From the NCBI GenBank assembly GCA_963801065.1, contig CAWDDG010000008.1, positions 310,001 through 374,000 on the forward strand: a stretch of 64,000 nt of DNA. Direction: 5' to 3'. This document shows, piece by piece, positions 7,791 through 18,500 of this stretch. The DNA comes from CAWDDG01 sp963801065 (GTDB lineage Bacteria > Actinomycetota > Actinomycetes > Jiangellales > Jiangellaceae). Each line of letters starts with the position of its first letter. Position 1 is the stretch's first letter. Below the pieces are notes generated by a model. The model saw only the letters and a list, made by a program, of their open reading frames with translations. It did no database searches and was not told the origin of the DNA. Both the position numbers and the translations under genes were made by a program.

Positions 7791-10700
7791 ATGCGCAACC
7801 GGCTAGACGAGGCCAAGTCCGAGCTTCTTGCGAAGGCCGCGACGGTCGCCGACCATCACGGCCAGCGCGGGCATCCACGGGCCGAGGACGAAGCCTTCCT
7901 ACGCCGCTACTACCTCCACGTCGCCCCAGAGGATCTCGTCGACCGCGACCCGGTCGACGTGTTCGGTGCCGCGGCGTCCCACCGCCACTTCGGCCAGATG
8001 CGTCCCCAGGGCCGGTCCCTCGTCCGGGTCTCCACGCCGACCGTGGAGGAGCACGGGTGGTCCTCCGGGCACACCGTCGTCGAGGTAGTGACCGACGACA
8101 TGCCGTTCCTCGTCGACTCGGTCACCATGGCGCTGATGCGGCAAGAACGCGGTGTTCATCTCGTGGTCCACCCGACCTTCGTCGTCCGGCGTGACGTCAC
8201 GGGCCGCCTGCTGGAGATCAGCGACTACGGCGAGGCAGACCCGCGGCTGTCAGAGACACCCGACGCAGTCGTCGAGTCCTGGATGCATGTCGAGATCGAC
8301 CGACAGAGCAAGGCCGCCGACCAGCAACGGATCGCCGACGAGTTGGAGCGGGTGCTCCGCGACGTCCGCGACGCCGTCGAGGACTGGCCGCGGATACGTC
8401 AGCGGGCCGAGGACATCGCGGCAGAGCTCGAGAAGAACCAGCTTCCGGTCGAGGCCGACGAGGTCGCCGAGTCCCAGGAGCTCCTCCGCTGGCTCGCCGA
8501 CGACCACTTCACGTTCCTCGGCTACCGCGAATACATGCTCGACACGGTCGACGGCGACGACGTGCTCCGGGCGGTCACCGGGTCGGGGCTAGGCATCCTC
8601 CGCGCCGACCAGGAGCTCTCCGGGTCGTTCGCGAAGCTGCCGCCGGAGGTGCGCGCGAAGGCGCGGGAGAAGCGCCTACTGGTCCTGACCAAGGCGAACT
8701 CCCGGGCCACGGTGCACCGGCCCGCGTACCTCGACTACGTCGGCGTGAAGACGTTCGACGCGTCCGGGGAGGTCGTGGGCGAGCGCCGGTTCCTGGGTCT
8801 GCTCACGTCAGGGGCGTACACCGAGAGCGTGCTTCGGATCCCGGTGCTGCGGCGCAGGGTGCAGCAGGTGCTGGAGCAGAGCGGCTTCGCCGCTACCGGG
8901 CACTCCGGCAAAGACCTCATGCAGGTCCTCGAGACCTATCCGCGCGACGAGCTGTTCCAGACCCCGGCCGACGAGCTGCTGCCCATCGCGCTGGCCGTCG
9001 TCCACCTGCAGGAGCGCCGCCAGCTGCGGCTCTTCGTCCGCCGCGACATCTACGGGCGCTACCTCTCCTGCCTTGTCTTCCTGCCCCGCGACCGTTACAA
9101 CACCGACGTCCGCGAGCGGTTCCAGCAGATCCTGCTGGAGTCGACCGACGGTCTGTCGATCGACCACACCGCACTGGTGAGCGAGTCGCTCCTGGCCCGT
9201 CTGCACTTCGTGATCCGGATGCGGCCCAACCAGGTGCTTCCCGACCTGGACGTGCCCGCGCTGGAGAAGCGGCTCGTCGCCGCCACCCGGGCGTGGAGCG
9301 ACGACTTCGCCGACACGCTCGCCGATGGCGTCGGCGAGGAGGCAGCGGCACGACTCCTGCGCCGCTACCGGGAGGCGTTCCCGGAGGCGTACAAGGAGGA
9401 CTTCCCGGCCCGCACAGCGGTGGCCGACGTCCGGCGGCTGGAGGAGCTGCCCGACGACGACGGTCTGGGCATGAACCTGTACCAGCCGATCGGCGGTGAG
9501 GCCGACGAGCGGCGGTTCAAGATCTATCGAACCGGTACTCCGATCTCGCTCACCCAGGTCCTGCCGATCCTGTCCCGGATGGGCGTCGAGGTCGTGGACG
9601 AACGGCCCTACGAGATCCTCCGCGACGGCGACGGCACGGCGGCGCCGGCGTTCGTTTACGACTTCGGGCTGCGCTCCGTGGGCCGTCGCGTCGTGGTCGA
9701 CACCGGCGACCTGAAGGAGCTGTTCCAAGACGCCTTCTCCGCCGTGTGGCGCGGCGATGCCGAGAGCGACGGGTTCAACGCCCTGGTGCTGCGGGCCCGG
9801 CTGTCCTGGCGGCAAGCCGCCGTGCTCCGCGCCTACGCCAAGTACCTGCGGCAGGCCGGCTCGACGTTCAGCCAGGAGTACCTGGAGGAGTGCCTGGGCA
9901 CGCACGTCGAGATCGCTCGCCTGCTGGTCGACCTGTTCGAGACCCGGTTCGACCCGGACAGGTTCGCCGGCGATCCCGACGCGCGGGCGGCGGCGGCCGA
10001 GGAGGTGGCCGCCCGGCTGGAGACGGCACTGGACCAGGTGGCGAGCCTGGACCAGGACCGCATCCTGCGGGCGTTCGTCGCCCTCGTACGGGCGACCCTG
10101 CGCACCAACTATTACCGCGTCGGCGACGGGGGTCTGTCGTCGGCCGCGACCTCGTTCAAGCTCGAACTCGCAGACCTTGCCCGACCTGCCAGAGCCCAGG
10201 CCGCTGTACGAGGTGTGGGTGTACTCGCCGCGACGTCGAAGGAGTCCACCTGCGCTTCGGTGCCGTCGCCCGCGGCGGCCTGCGCTGGTCCGACCGGCGC
10301 GAGGACTTCCGGACGGAGGTGCTCGGCCTGGTCAAGGCACAGGCGGTCAAGAACGCTGTCATCGTCCCGGTCGGCGCGAAGGGCGGCTTCGTCGGCAAGC
10401 GGCTTCCCGATCCGGCCAACCGGGAGGAGTGGCTGGCCGAGGGCATCGGCTGCTACAAGACGTTCATTCGCGGTCTGCTCGACGTCACCGACAACCGCGC
10501 TGCCGACCGCAGCGTCGTCCCGCCCCGGCGAGTCGTGCGGCACGACGGCGACGACCCCTACCTGGTCGTGGCCGCCGACAAGGGCACCGCGACGTTCTCC
10601 GACATCGCCAACGAGGTCTCCGGGGAGTACGGCTTCTGGCTCGGCGACGCCTTCGCATCCGGCGGCTCGGCCGGCTACGACCACAAGGCGATGGGCATCA

Positions 10701-12702
10701 CCGCCCGCGGGGCATGGGAGTCGGTCAAGCGGCATTTCCGTGAGATGGGGCGCGACTGCCAGAGCGAGGACTTCACCTGCGTCGGCGTCGGCGACATGTC
10801 CGGTGACGTCTTCGGCAACGGGATGCTCCTGTCCGAGCACACCCGCCTGGTGGCCGCGTTCGACCACCGGCACATCTTCCTCGACCCGGATCCCGACGCC
10901 GCCACGTCGTACCAGGAGCGCCGCCGTCTGTTCGACCTGCTTCGCTCGAGCTGGGCCGACTACGACCCTTCGCTGATCAGTGAGGGCGGGCAGCATCCAC
11001 CCGCGTACGGCCAAGCGGATCGCGCTGACGCCACAGGTCAAGAGCCGGCTCGGCATCGACGACGCCGTCACCGAGATGACGCCGCCCGATCTCCTGCGCG
11101 CGATCCTCACGGCTCCGGTCGACCTGCTGTGGAACGGTGGCATCGGCACCTACGTGAAGGCGAGCACCGAGACTCACGCCGAGGTCGGCGACAAGGCCAA
11201 CGACGCGATCCGGGCCAACGGGTCCGAGTTGCGCTGCGGCTGTGTCGGCGAAGGCGGCAACCTGGGGTTCACGCAGCTTGGGCGGATCGAGTACGCCCTC
11301 TCCGGTGCCGACAAGCGCGGGGGTCGCATCAACACCGACGCGATCGACAACTCGGCCGGCGTCGACACGTCTGACCACGAGGTCAACATCAAGATCCTGC
11401 TCGACGGCGTGGTCCGCGACGGCGACCTCACCAAGAAACAGCGCAACGAACTGCTCCAGCAGATGACCGACGAGGTTGGGCAGCTCGTCCTCGCCGACAA
11501 CTACGGCCAGAACGTCGCGCTCGCGGGCGCCGTGGCGCAGGCAGCCAACCTCATGCACGTGCACCGTGCCTATCGTCGCCAAGATGGAGGCGAAGGGCTT
11601 GCTCGACCGGAGGCTGGAGTTCCTGCCGACCGACCGGCAGTTCGGCGAGCGGATGCAGGCCGGACGCGGGCTCACCGGGCCGGAGCTCTCCGTGCTTCTC
11701 GCCTACACGAAGAACACGATCTACGCGGAGCTCGTCGAGACCGCGCTGCCCGATGACCCGTACCTGCGCAACGCGCTGCATGCGTACTTCCCGACCGCGC
11801 TGCGCGAGCGCTACCCCGACCGCATCGACGAGCACCCGCTACGCCGCGAGATCATCACCACGATGCTCGTGAACGAGCTGGTCAACGAGGCCGGCACGAC
11901 GTTCGCGTTCCGCCTGGGCATGGAGACCGGCGGCACGACTGAAGACCTCGCCCGGGCCCACACCGTGGCCGGCGTCGTGTTCCGCATGCCCGAGCTTCTC
12001 GCGGCGGTACAGGCCCTCGACACGGTCGTCCCTGCCGACTTGCAGACTCGGATGCGGCTCGAGGGCCGCACCATCACCGAGCGCGCCACTCGGTGGCTGG
12101 CGGTCAACCGGCGCCCGCCGATCGACATCGCGTGGCAGATCGGCTTCTTCGAGGCGCCGATCGCGAGGCTGCTCGAGGAGCTGCCGGGCGTCATGATGGG
12201 TCGCGAGCTCGACCTGTTCGCCCGTCGGCGTGATTCGCTGCTGAAGGCGGGTGTGCCCGAGGATCTGGCGGTCCGGGTAGCCGTCCTACCTCCGGCGTAT
12301 GCGGCGTTGGGGATCGTCGAGACGTCGCTGACCACCGGCACCGACCTGGTCGAGGTCGCACGGGTGCACTTCAAGCTCGGCGAATACCTCACCTTGGGCC
12401 GACTGCTGGAGCGAATCGTCGCCCTGCCGCGCACCGACCGCTGGCAGACGATGGCCCGCGCCGCCCTGCGCGACGACCTGCACGCGGTGCAGACCGCGCT
12501 CACCGCGCAGGTCATCCAGCAGACGGAGGAGGGGCTCGACACCAAGGCGCGGGTGAAGGCCTGGGCCGCTGCCGACTCGGTGGTGGTCGGCAGGGCGCGC
12601 GACACGCTCCGCGAGATCGTCGAGAGCGAGTCGTTCGACCTGGCGCGCCTCTCCGTCGGCCTGCGGGTCGTCCGCTCTCTGCTCCGCGCCGACACCGCGT
12701 GA
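7791..12702 (+). CDS. gdh: Large NAD-dependent glutamate dehydrogenase (GDH-180 type), four +1 frameshifts
   Basis: Oxidative deamination of glutamate to 2-oxoglutarate; the family is about 1600 aa. As given, the frame breaks four times: near 10161-10170, at 10231-10234, at 10985-10991 and at 11574. Each break is one extra base, and removing four bases gives exactly 1636 codons including stop. The N-terminal ACT-like regulatory region (VVTDDMPFLVDSVTMALM), the catalytic part (HLRFGAVARGGLRWSDRRED, KNAVIVPVGAKGGFVGK, GVGDMSGDVFGNGMLLS) and the C-terminal helical domain are all represented. Start ATG 7791 (MRNRLDEAKSEL) is preferred over GTG 7734. TAGTGT at 7732-7737 is a plausible -10. Product if the breaks are real: inactive. 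Confidence 0.93.
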
Positions 12703-12724
12703 TCACCAGCGAAGGGACAGTACC

Positions 12725-13036
12725 GTGATCGTCCGCTACTGGCGCGGCTGGACCACGCCGGAAAACGCAGACGCGTACGAGGAGATCGTCAGCACCCGGG
12801 TGCTGCCCGGCATTCGTGAGCGAGGGATCGCGGGCTATAACGGTGCGTACCTACTTCGACGCGAGCTCGACGGCGAGGTCGAGTTCGCCACATTGATGTT
12901 GTTCGACTCCATCGAGGCGGTGCGGGCGTTCGGCGGAGCCGACTACGAGGTCGCGTATGTCCCACCCGAGGCGAGGGAGGTCCTCGCTCGGTTCGACGAG
13001 CGCTCCGCCCACTACGAGACGCTGCTCGAGCCCTGA
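12725..13036 (+). CDS. ABM-like small dimeric alpha-beta barrel protein
   Basis: 103 aa from GTG 12725, preceded by GAAGGGACAG. MIVRYWRGWTTPENADAYEE and LMLFDSIEAVRAFGG resemble antibiotic-biosynthesis monooxygenase (ABM)/dimeric alpha-beta barrel proteins. These include monooxygenases, heme-degrading enzymes and many unassigned proteins, so no reaction is proposed. It starts 22 bp after the glutamate dehydrogenase stop and may be cotranscribed with it. Confidence 0.75.
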   Translation: MIVRYWRGWTTPENADAYEEIVSTRVLPGIRERGIAGYNGAYLLRRELDGEVEFATLMLFDSIEAVRAFGGADYEVAYVPPEAREVLARFDERSAHYETLLEP

Positions 13037-13220
13037 CGACGGGCCGCCATTCCCACGGCAGCAACGTCGGCATGATCACCAGTCACGGGTGTGTGAACCG
13101 AAACCATGATCGATGTGAGGTTGGTGCTGCTGGGCACGTGATCCACGTGAGCCCTGCGTCGCCAGGGCGACACGAATCTCACGCAGCAAAGGTTCTGAAC
13201 CCCTCGGGTCTTCGGCAGAA

Positions 13221-13254
13221 CGTACAAGAACTCTTGCACGTGAGTTCTTGTACG
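13221..13254 (+). promoter_or_regulatory. 13-bp perfect inverted repeat, likely ArsR operator
   Basis: CGTACAAGAACTC (13221-13233) and GAGTTCTTGTACG (13242-13254) are exact reverse complements, separated by 8 bases. The repeat lies 15 bp upstream of the ArsR-type gene and brackets its -35 element, as expected for an autoregulatory operator. Binding by the adjacent regulator is inferred. Confidence 0.75.
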
Positions 13255-13263
13255 ATCTAGCCT
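13234..13263 (+). promoter_or_regulatory. Leaderless promoter of the ArsR-MFS operon
   Basis: TTGCAC (13234-13239) and TAGCCT (13258-13263) are separated by 18 bases. The -10 ends 6 bases before the ATG at 13270, so transcription should start at or next to the A of the start codon. The -35 lies exactly in the loop of the operator palindrome. Confidence 0.55.
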
Positions 13264-13269
13264 GGACGC

Positions 13270-13852
13270 ATGGCCGACGAACCGACGCGCGCAGCGTCCA
13301 CCTCACACGATCCCGCGCGCGATGCGCGCTCTCGCCCACCCGACCCGCCTGCGGCTGCTCGGCGAGCTTCGGGCGCGCGGCCCGCAGAACGTGGGGATGC
13401 TCAGCGAGATCGTCGACGAGGCGCCCGGCTCGGTCAGCTACCACCTGAGCACGCTGGCCAAGCACGGATTCGTCGAGGAGGCGCCGGAACTCGCTCCGAA
13501 CGGCCGCGAGCGGTGGTGGCGGGCCGCACATGCGCGAACCGTCTGGGATCCGCTCGAGCTGCTGGAGCGATCCGGAGCGACATGCCGCCGCGGACCTGCT
13601 CAGCGCACGATCCTGCGCCGCTGGGTCGAGAAGCTGGAGACGTACCTCCAGGTCGAGCCCACGCTCGATCCGCCATGGATCGCGGCTGCGGCCGGCAGCG
13701 ACGCGATCATGCAACTGACGGCCGGACGAGCTGGCGAGCTCCGCGACGAGCTCGAGTAGCTCGCGGCCCGGTGGGAGGCGAGCAGCGACCCCGACCGCGA
13801 GGGCGCGGCCCAGGTCACGATGCTCTACTTCGGCTTCCGGAGCGAGCCGTGA
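13270..13852 (+). pseudogene. ArsR-family winged-helix regulator, multiply interrupted
   Basis: Starts at ATG 13270 (MADEPTRAASTSHD), shifts frame at about 13318-13321 into MRALAHPTRLRLLGELRARG, the usual ArsR opening, and continues with NVGMLSEIVDEAPGSVSYHL, the HTH. A short stretch in a third frame (SDPERHAAADLL, 13566-13600) matches the family better than the surrounding frame, implying a +1 and a compensating -1. A TAG at 13757-13759 interrupts a C-terminus that otherwise reads on as LAARWEASSDPDREGAAQV to TGA 13850-13852. The substitution-type stop makes real decay more plausible here than in other broken genes. If intact it would be about 193 aa and would repress itself and the MFS gene. 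Confidence 0.7.
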
Positions 13853-15147
13853 GGCACCGGGCGCCCGCTGGTCGCGCTGCTGTCGGCGCACGCCGTCTCG
13901 CTGACCGGCAACATGATCACGCTTCATCGCGCTGCCCCTGTACGTGCTCGACACGACCGGCAGCGCATCGCTGACCGGCGTGGCCGCGTTCTTCGCCGTG
14001 CTGCCCGTCGTCGTCGGCGGGATGTTCGGGGGAGTCCTCGTCGACCGGGCCGGCTACCGGCGGGCCAGCGTGGTGACCGACCTGATCGGCGGCGCCACGA
14101 TCCTCGCCGTCCCCGTTCTCGCCGCTACCGTCGGGCTGCCGTTGTGGGCCTTGTTCATCCTGATCTTCGCGACCGGCATGTTCGATACGCCGGGCCAGTC
14201 GGCGCGCTCAGCGCTCCTGCCCGAGCTGGCCGAGCGAGCAGACGTGCCGCTGGAGCGCGCGGTCGGGACGTTCGAGGCCCTGGAGCGGGGCGCGCGCCTG
14301 GTGGGCGGGCCGGTCGCGGGCTTCCTGGTGGTATTCCTCGGCCCGGTGAACACCATGGTCGTCAACGCCGTCACGTTCGGGATCTCGGCCCTGCTCGTCG
14401 CGTGGCTGGTGCCGCGCTCGGTCGACGCCATGAGGGCGTCGGACGGCGGAACTACCGACGACCGCGGCGGCTACTGGCAGGAGCTCCGTGACGGCCTGGC
14501 CTTCCTGTGGCGCCAGCCCCTGATGCGCGCGATCACCGTGTTGATCCTCGTGACGAACTTCTTCGACGCGGCCTGGAGCCTGGTGATGCTGCCGGTGTTC
14601 GCGGACCGCAACCTCGGTGGCTCGGTGGCGCTGGGCCTGCTGGTCGCGGCGATGGGAGGCGGCGCGCTGGTGGGTTCGCTCATGTTCGGCGTCATCGGGT
14701 ACCGGGTGCCACGGCGCGCGCTGTTCGTCGTGTCGTTCCTGCTCTGCGGCGGTCCGCGGATGCTGGTCTTCGCCACGGAACCGCCGCTGTGGGCCTGCTT
14801 GGCGACCGTGGCCGTCGCGGGTCTCGCCGCCGGTTCGATCAACCCGATCATCAGCACCGTCGCGCTGGAGCGGACGCCTGCCGCGGATGCGGGCCCGGGT
14901 TCGCGGGTCGATGGGCGCCGGTGCGTGGGCCGCCATGCCGATCGGCGCCCTGGTCACGGGCGTCGTCATCGACCACGTCGGGCTGACGTCCGCCCTCGTC
15001 GTGCTCGGCTCGGCATACCTGCTGGTCGTGCTGTCACCGTTGCTCGGCGGGCCGTGGCGCGACATGGGGTCGCCCGCTGTGGATACCGGGGACGGTCGTC
15101 CACAGGCGATGCGCGACGCCGTGCCGGAGCCGAGCCACGCGTCCTAG
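13849..15147 (+). CDS. MFS transporter, three +1 frameshifts
   Basis: A GTG at 13849 overlaps the ArsR stop (GTGA). The protein is split over three frames, with single extra bases at about 13861, 13925 and 14886; removing them gives exactly 432 codons with stop, a normal MFS length. Segments such as PLVALLSAHAVSLTGNMITL, FFAVLPVVVGGMFGGVLVDR and WAAMPIGALVTGVVIDHVGL show twelve-helix exporter character with the MFS loop motif GGVLVDRAGYRR. ArsR-linked MFS proteins in actinobacteria are usually drug or metabolite exporters; the substrate is unknown. Confidence 0.8.
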
Positions 15148-15217
15148 CGTCGCCGGCATCGCTCCCGCAGCGGCGGCCGACGAGCCGACCGGGGTGCGCA
15201 CCGTCGAGGGAGGCGGC

Positions 15218-15511
15218 ATGGCAGGGATCAAGGTCACACCGGAGCAGCTCCAGCAGCTCGCGGGAAGCGTCTCGCATGGCTCGGGTGAGATCGACGCGGC
15301 GCTGGGGGGCCTGCGGTCGCAGCTCGCCCCGCTGGTGGGCGGGGAGTGGGCCGGGCAGGCCTCGGTGCAGTTCACGGCGTTGTGGGAGCAGTGGCAGCAG
15401 AGCGCCCGGAGTCTCAACGATGCCCTGGCGGGGATCAGCGCACTGCTCGGCCGGGCCGGCGTGGCGTATGCCCAGGCCGAGCAGCAGATCGCCGCGACGT
15501 TCCACGCCTGA
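15218..15511 (+). CDS. WXG100-family type VII secretion target (EsxA-like)
   Basis: 97 aa from ATG 15218. Two predicted helices flank the WXG turn (GGEWAGQA, about residue 45), and the C-terminus carries YAQAE, a YxxxE-type secretion signal. Length and layout match EsxA/ESAT-6-like small helical-hairpin dimers exported by ESX systems. It is convergent with the large FHA-FtsK/SpoIIIE ATPase gene 34 bp away, the probable recognition and motor component. A second esx gene is not visible, so it may form a homodimer. Confidence 0.88.
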   Translation: MAGIKVTPEQLQQLAGSVSHGSGEIDAALGGLRSQLAPLVGGEWAGQASVQFTALWEQWQQSARSLNDALAGISALLGRAGVAYAQAEQQIAATFHA

Positions 15512-15545
15512 CCCGTGCAAGAGACGCCGTGCATGCGCTGGGTCG

Positions 15546-18500
15546 TCAGGGCGCGGGTACTTGGACGGCGACGAGTGAATCCCGGACGACGAGCACCCCC
15601 CGGCCCGGCGGACCCTGTACCAGCAGAGTCCGGGGCAGTCGGGTGCCGAGCGGGTCGCCGTCGAGCGCCGCTCGCGGGCCCAGCAGCAGTCCGGTCCGAC
15701 TCCCGCGGGCCTGGACGGCGAAACCGCGGAAGCCGCTGGCCAACTCGGCCGTCATGCCTGCGATCACCAAGCCACGATCGCGGTCACGGGCGGCCGAGAG
15801 GAACCGTTCGAGTTCTGCGCCGACCGGTGTGTCGACGAGGAGCTCGGCGTCGTCGACCATCACGACGAGGGGACCGGCGACGCCGTCGACGAGCCGATGG
15901 AAGCCCACGGCGTCCGCACCATCGGTCACCACGCCGTGGCCGCCGTCGAGCCCGCGCAACGGGGATCGAGCCGTCGCGACGGCGACCACGCTGCAGCCCC
16001 GATCGAGCAGGGAGCGAGCGGCGACGACAAGAGCGGTCGACCGACCGGTCCGGGCGGCGCCACCGATCACGAACGCCGGCCCCTCGGTCGCGAGATCGAC
16101 GCCGAGCGTCGTGCAGTCGTCGCCACCGAGGCCGACCAACATCCACAGCGGATCGCGGGCCGTCCCACGGGCCACCACATCCGCATAGCTGACCCGGTCC
16201 GGAAGCGGAGGCAGCTGAAACGGCCGACGGCGCGCAGGCACCGTCTCGTCGCGGACGTTGGTCCGCTCGACGAGCACGCGGAACGCTTCGGCTTGGACGG
16301 CCCCGGCCGGATCGGGACAGAGCAGTGCCACCTGCACCTCGAAGCCCTGGGCCACGCTGACCGCACGGCCGGGCGGCATCGGGTCGGGGACCTGACTCGG
16401 ATGCAGACCGACGAGAGTGACATCAACCGGATCGGCCAGCCGGAGCAGCAGCGTCTCGCTCGCCAGCGACGGCAGCTTGCCGATCAGTCCCGATCGATCG
16501 GCCGTGACGACTCCCCGCAGCCCCGCACTCGGACCCTCCCGGAGCAGCCGGCACAGTGTGTCGGTCAGCAGACCGCCGTCGATGTCGTCGAGATCCGCCG
16601 TGATGCGTTCCCATCCGTCGAGGAGGAGCACGAGATAGGGCAGCCGTTGCCCCCGCTCGGCCCGTTTCCGCTGCTCGGTGACATCGGCGAGGCCGGCATG
16701 CGCGAGCAGTTCTCGCCGTCGGCTCACCTCGGTGGTGAGCCTGGTGAGAAGACGGTCGACCCGCTCGGCCGCGTCGATCGGGATAACCGCACCACAATGC
16801 GGCAGCCCGGCGAGTGACAGGAGCGCGCCGCCGCCGCCGTCGAGGCCGTAGACGTGGACGTCGGCGCAACTCGTCCGGTCCGCTATGCCAGCGGCGATGG
16901 TTCGCACGAGGGTCGTACGCCCGGAGCGAGGGCCGCCGACGGCAAGCAGCGTGCTGCCGGACGCGAGATCGAACGACACCGTGCGGTGGGTCTGCTCTCT
17001 GGGAAGGTCGGCCAAGGCGTATGGAACCAGCGGGTGTCCGGCATACAGGGCGGCCGGCTCGGGAAGGTCTTCGGCGGCGACTCGCGAGGGCAACGGAGGC
17101 AACCACGGGTTCGCCACGGGCGCCACGTCGACCAGGTCGGCGGCTTCGAGCACCGCATCGACAAGCACAGCCAGTTCGGTGGGGCCGCCGGGCGTCGTCG
17201 GCGGGCTCACCGGATCCCCCAGCGAACGCCAGTCGACGACCTCGACCGTAACGGGATCGCCGGCTGTGGGCGATGGACCGCCGGCCCACGCAGTCTGGAA
17301 GGCCACCGGGCCTCCGACACCCCGCGTCGCGAACGCCCGGCCGGGTGTGTTGCGCCCGATCTGGGCCGCGTTCTTCGTGCCGATCACGTCGACCGAGTCA
17401 GCGGCGTCGGTGACGCGCAGGGCGATCCGCAGGTTGGCGTTCGCTCGGATGTCGGCGCTGACCACGCCCGCAGGGCGTTGGGTGGCCAGCACGAGGTGGA
17501 GGCCGAGTGAACGGCCGCGCTGCGCCACCGCCACCAGCCCGCGGACGAACTCGGGCAATTCCCCGGCCAGGGTCGCGAACTCGTCGACAACGATGACCAT
17601 CCGGGGCAGCGCCGGCTCACCCGCCGTGCGACGGTAGTCACGGAGGTCTCGGACTCCGGCCAGGCCGAGTATGCGTTCGCGGCGTTCCAGCTCGGCAGTC
17701 ATCGATCCGAGCGCTCGCCTGGTGAGGCGTTCGTCGAGGTCGGTGACAAGCCCGACCGTGTGCGGGAGCCGGGCGCAGTCGGCGAACGCGGCTCCGCCCT
17801 TGTAGTCGACCAGCACGAAGGCCATCTCGTCCGGCCGGTTGACCAGCGCGAGTGAGGCGACGATCGTTTGGAGCAGCTCCGACTTGCCCGACCCGGTCGT
17901 GCCTGCGACCAGGGCGTGCGGGCCGTCGTGGGTGAGGTCGATCCGCAGCGGCCCGTCGACCGCGGCGCCGAGCACCACGGTCGTGGACCGGGGCTTCGCC
18001 GTCCAGGCGGCGGCGATGTCGACCGGGGCGAGGAGGCCGCCGACTGCGTCCGTGAGCCGAGTCGCGTCCGGAAGCGCGCCGGCGGCACCGGACGGCGCAG
18101 CGTCCCGCAGCGGTGCGAGAGCTCGGGCCAGCCGTTCAGCCCAGGCCCGTGATGCTCCATCCGCTGTGCCGAGCACCGGCGCACGCTCATCGACCTCGAC
18201 CCGTAGCGTGCAGCCGTCCTCGCTGTCGAGCAGCGCTCGCGCGTTGCACTCGACGGGCAACGACGCCGGATCGTCCAGACAGATGCCATGGATGCCGACG
18301 GCAGGGCCTTCCTGGAGAAGCGTCGCGACACCCGGAACGGAACGAAGCGCCCGGGCACCGTCGAAGACGACGACGACGTCTGGCCGGGGCCGGTCTCCGA
18401 GCTCGAGGCGAGCCTCGAGCAGGGTCATCAGCTCCGCCACCCGGGCGGCGACCTGTGTCGCATCGAAACCGACCATGGCTCTGCCCGCGCCACGCATCGG

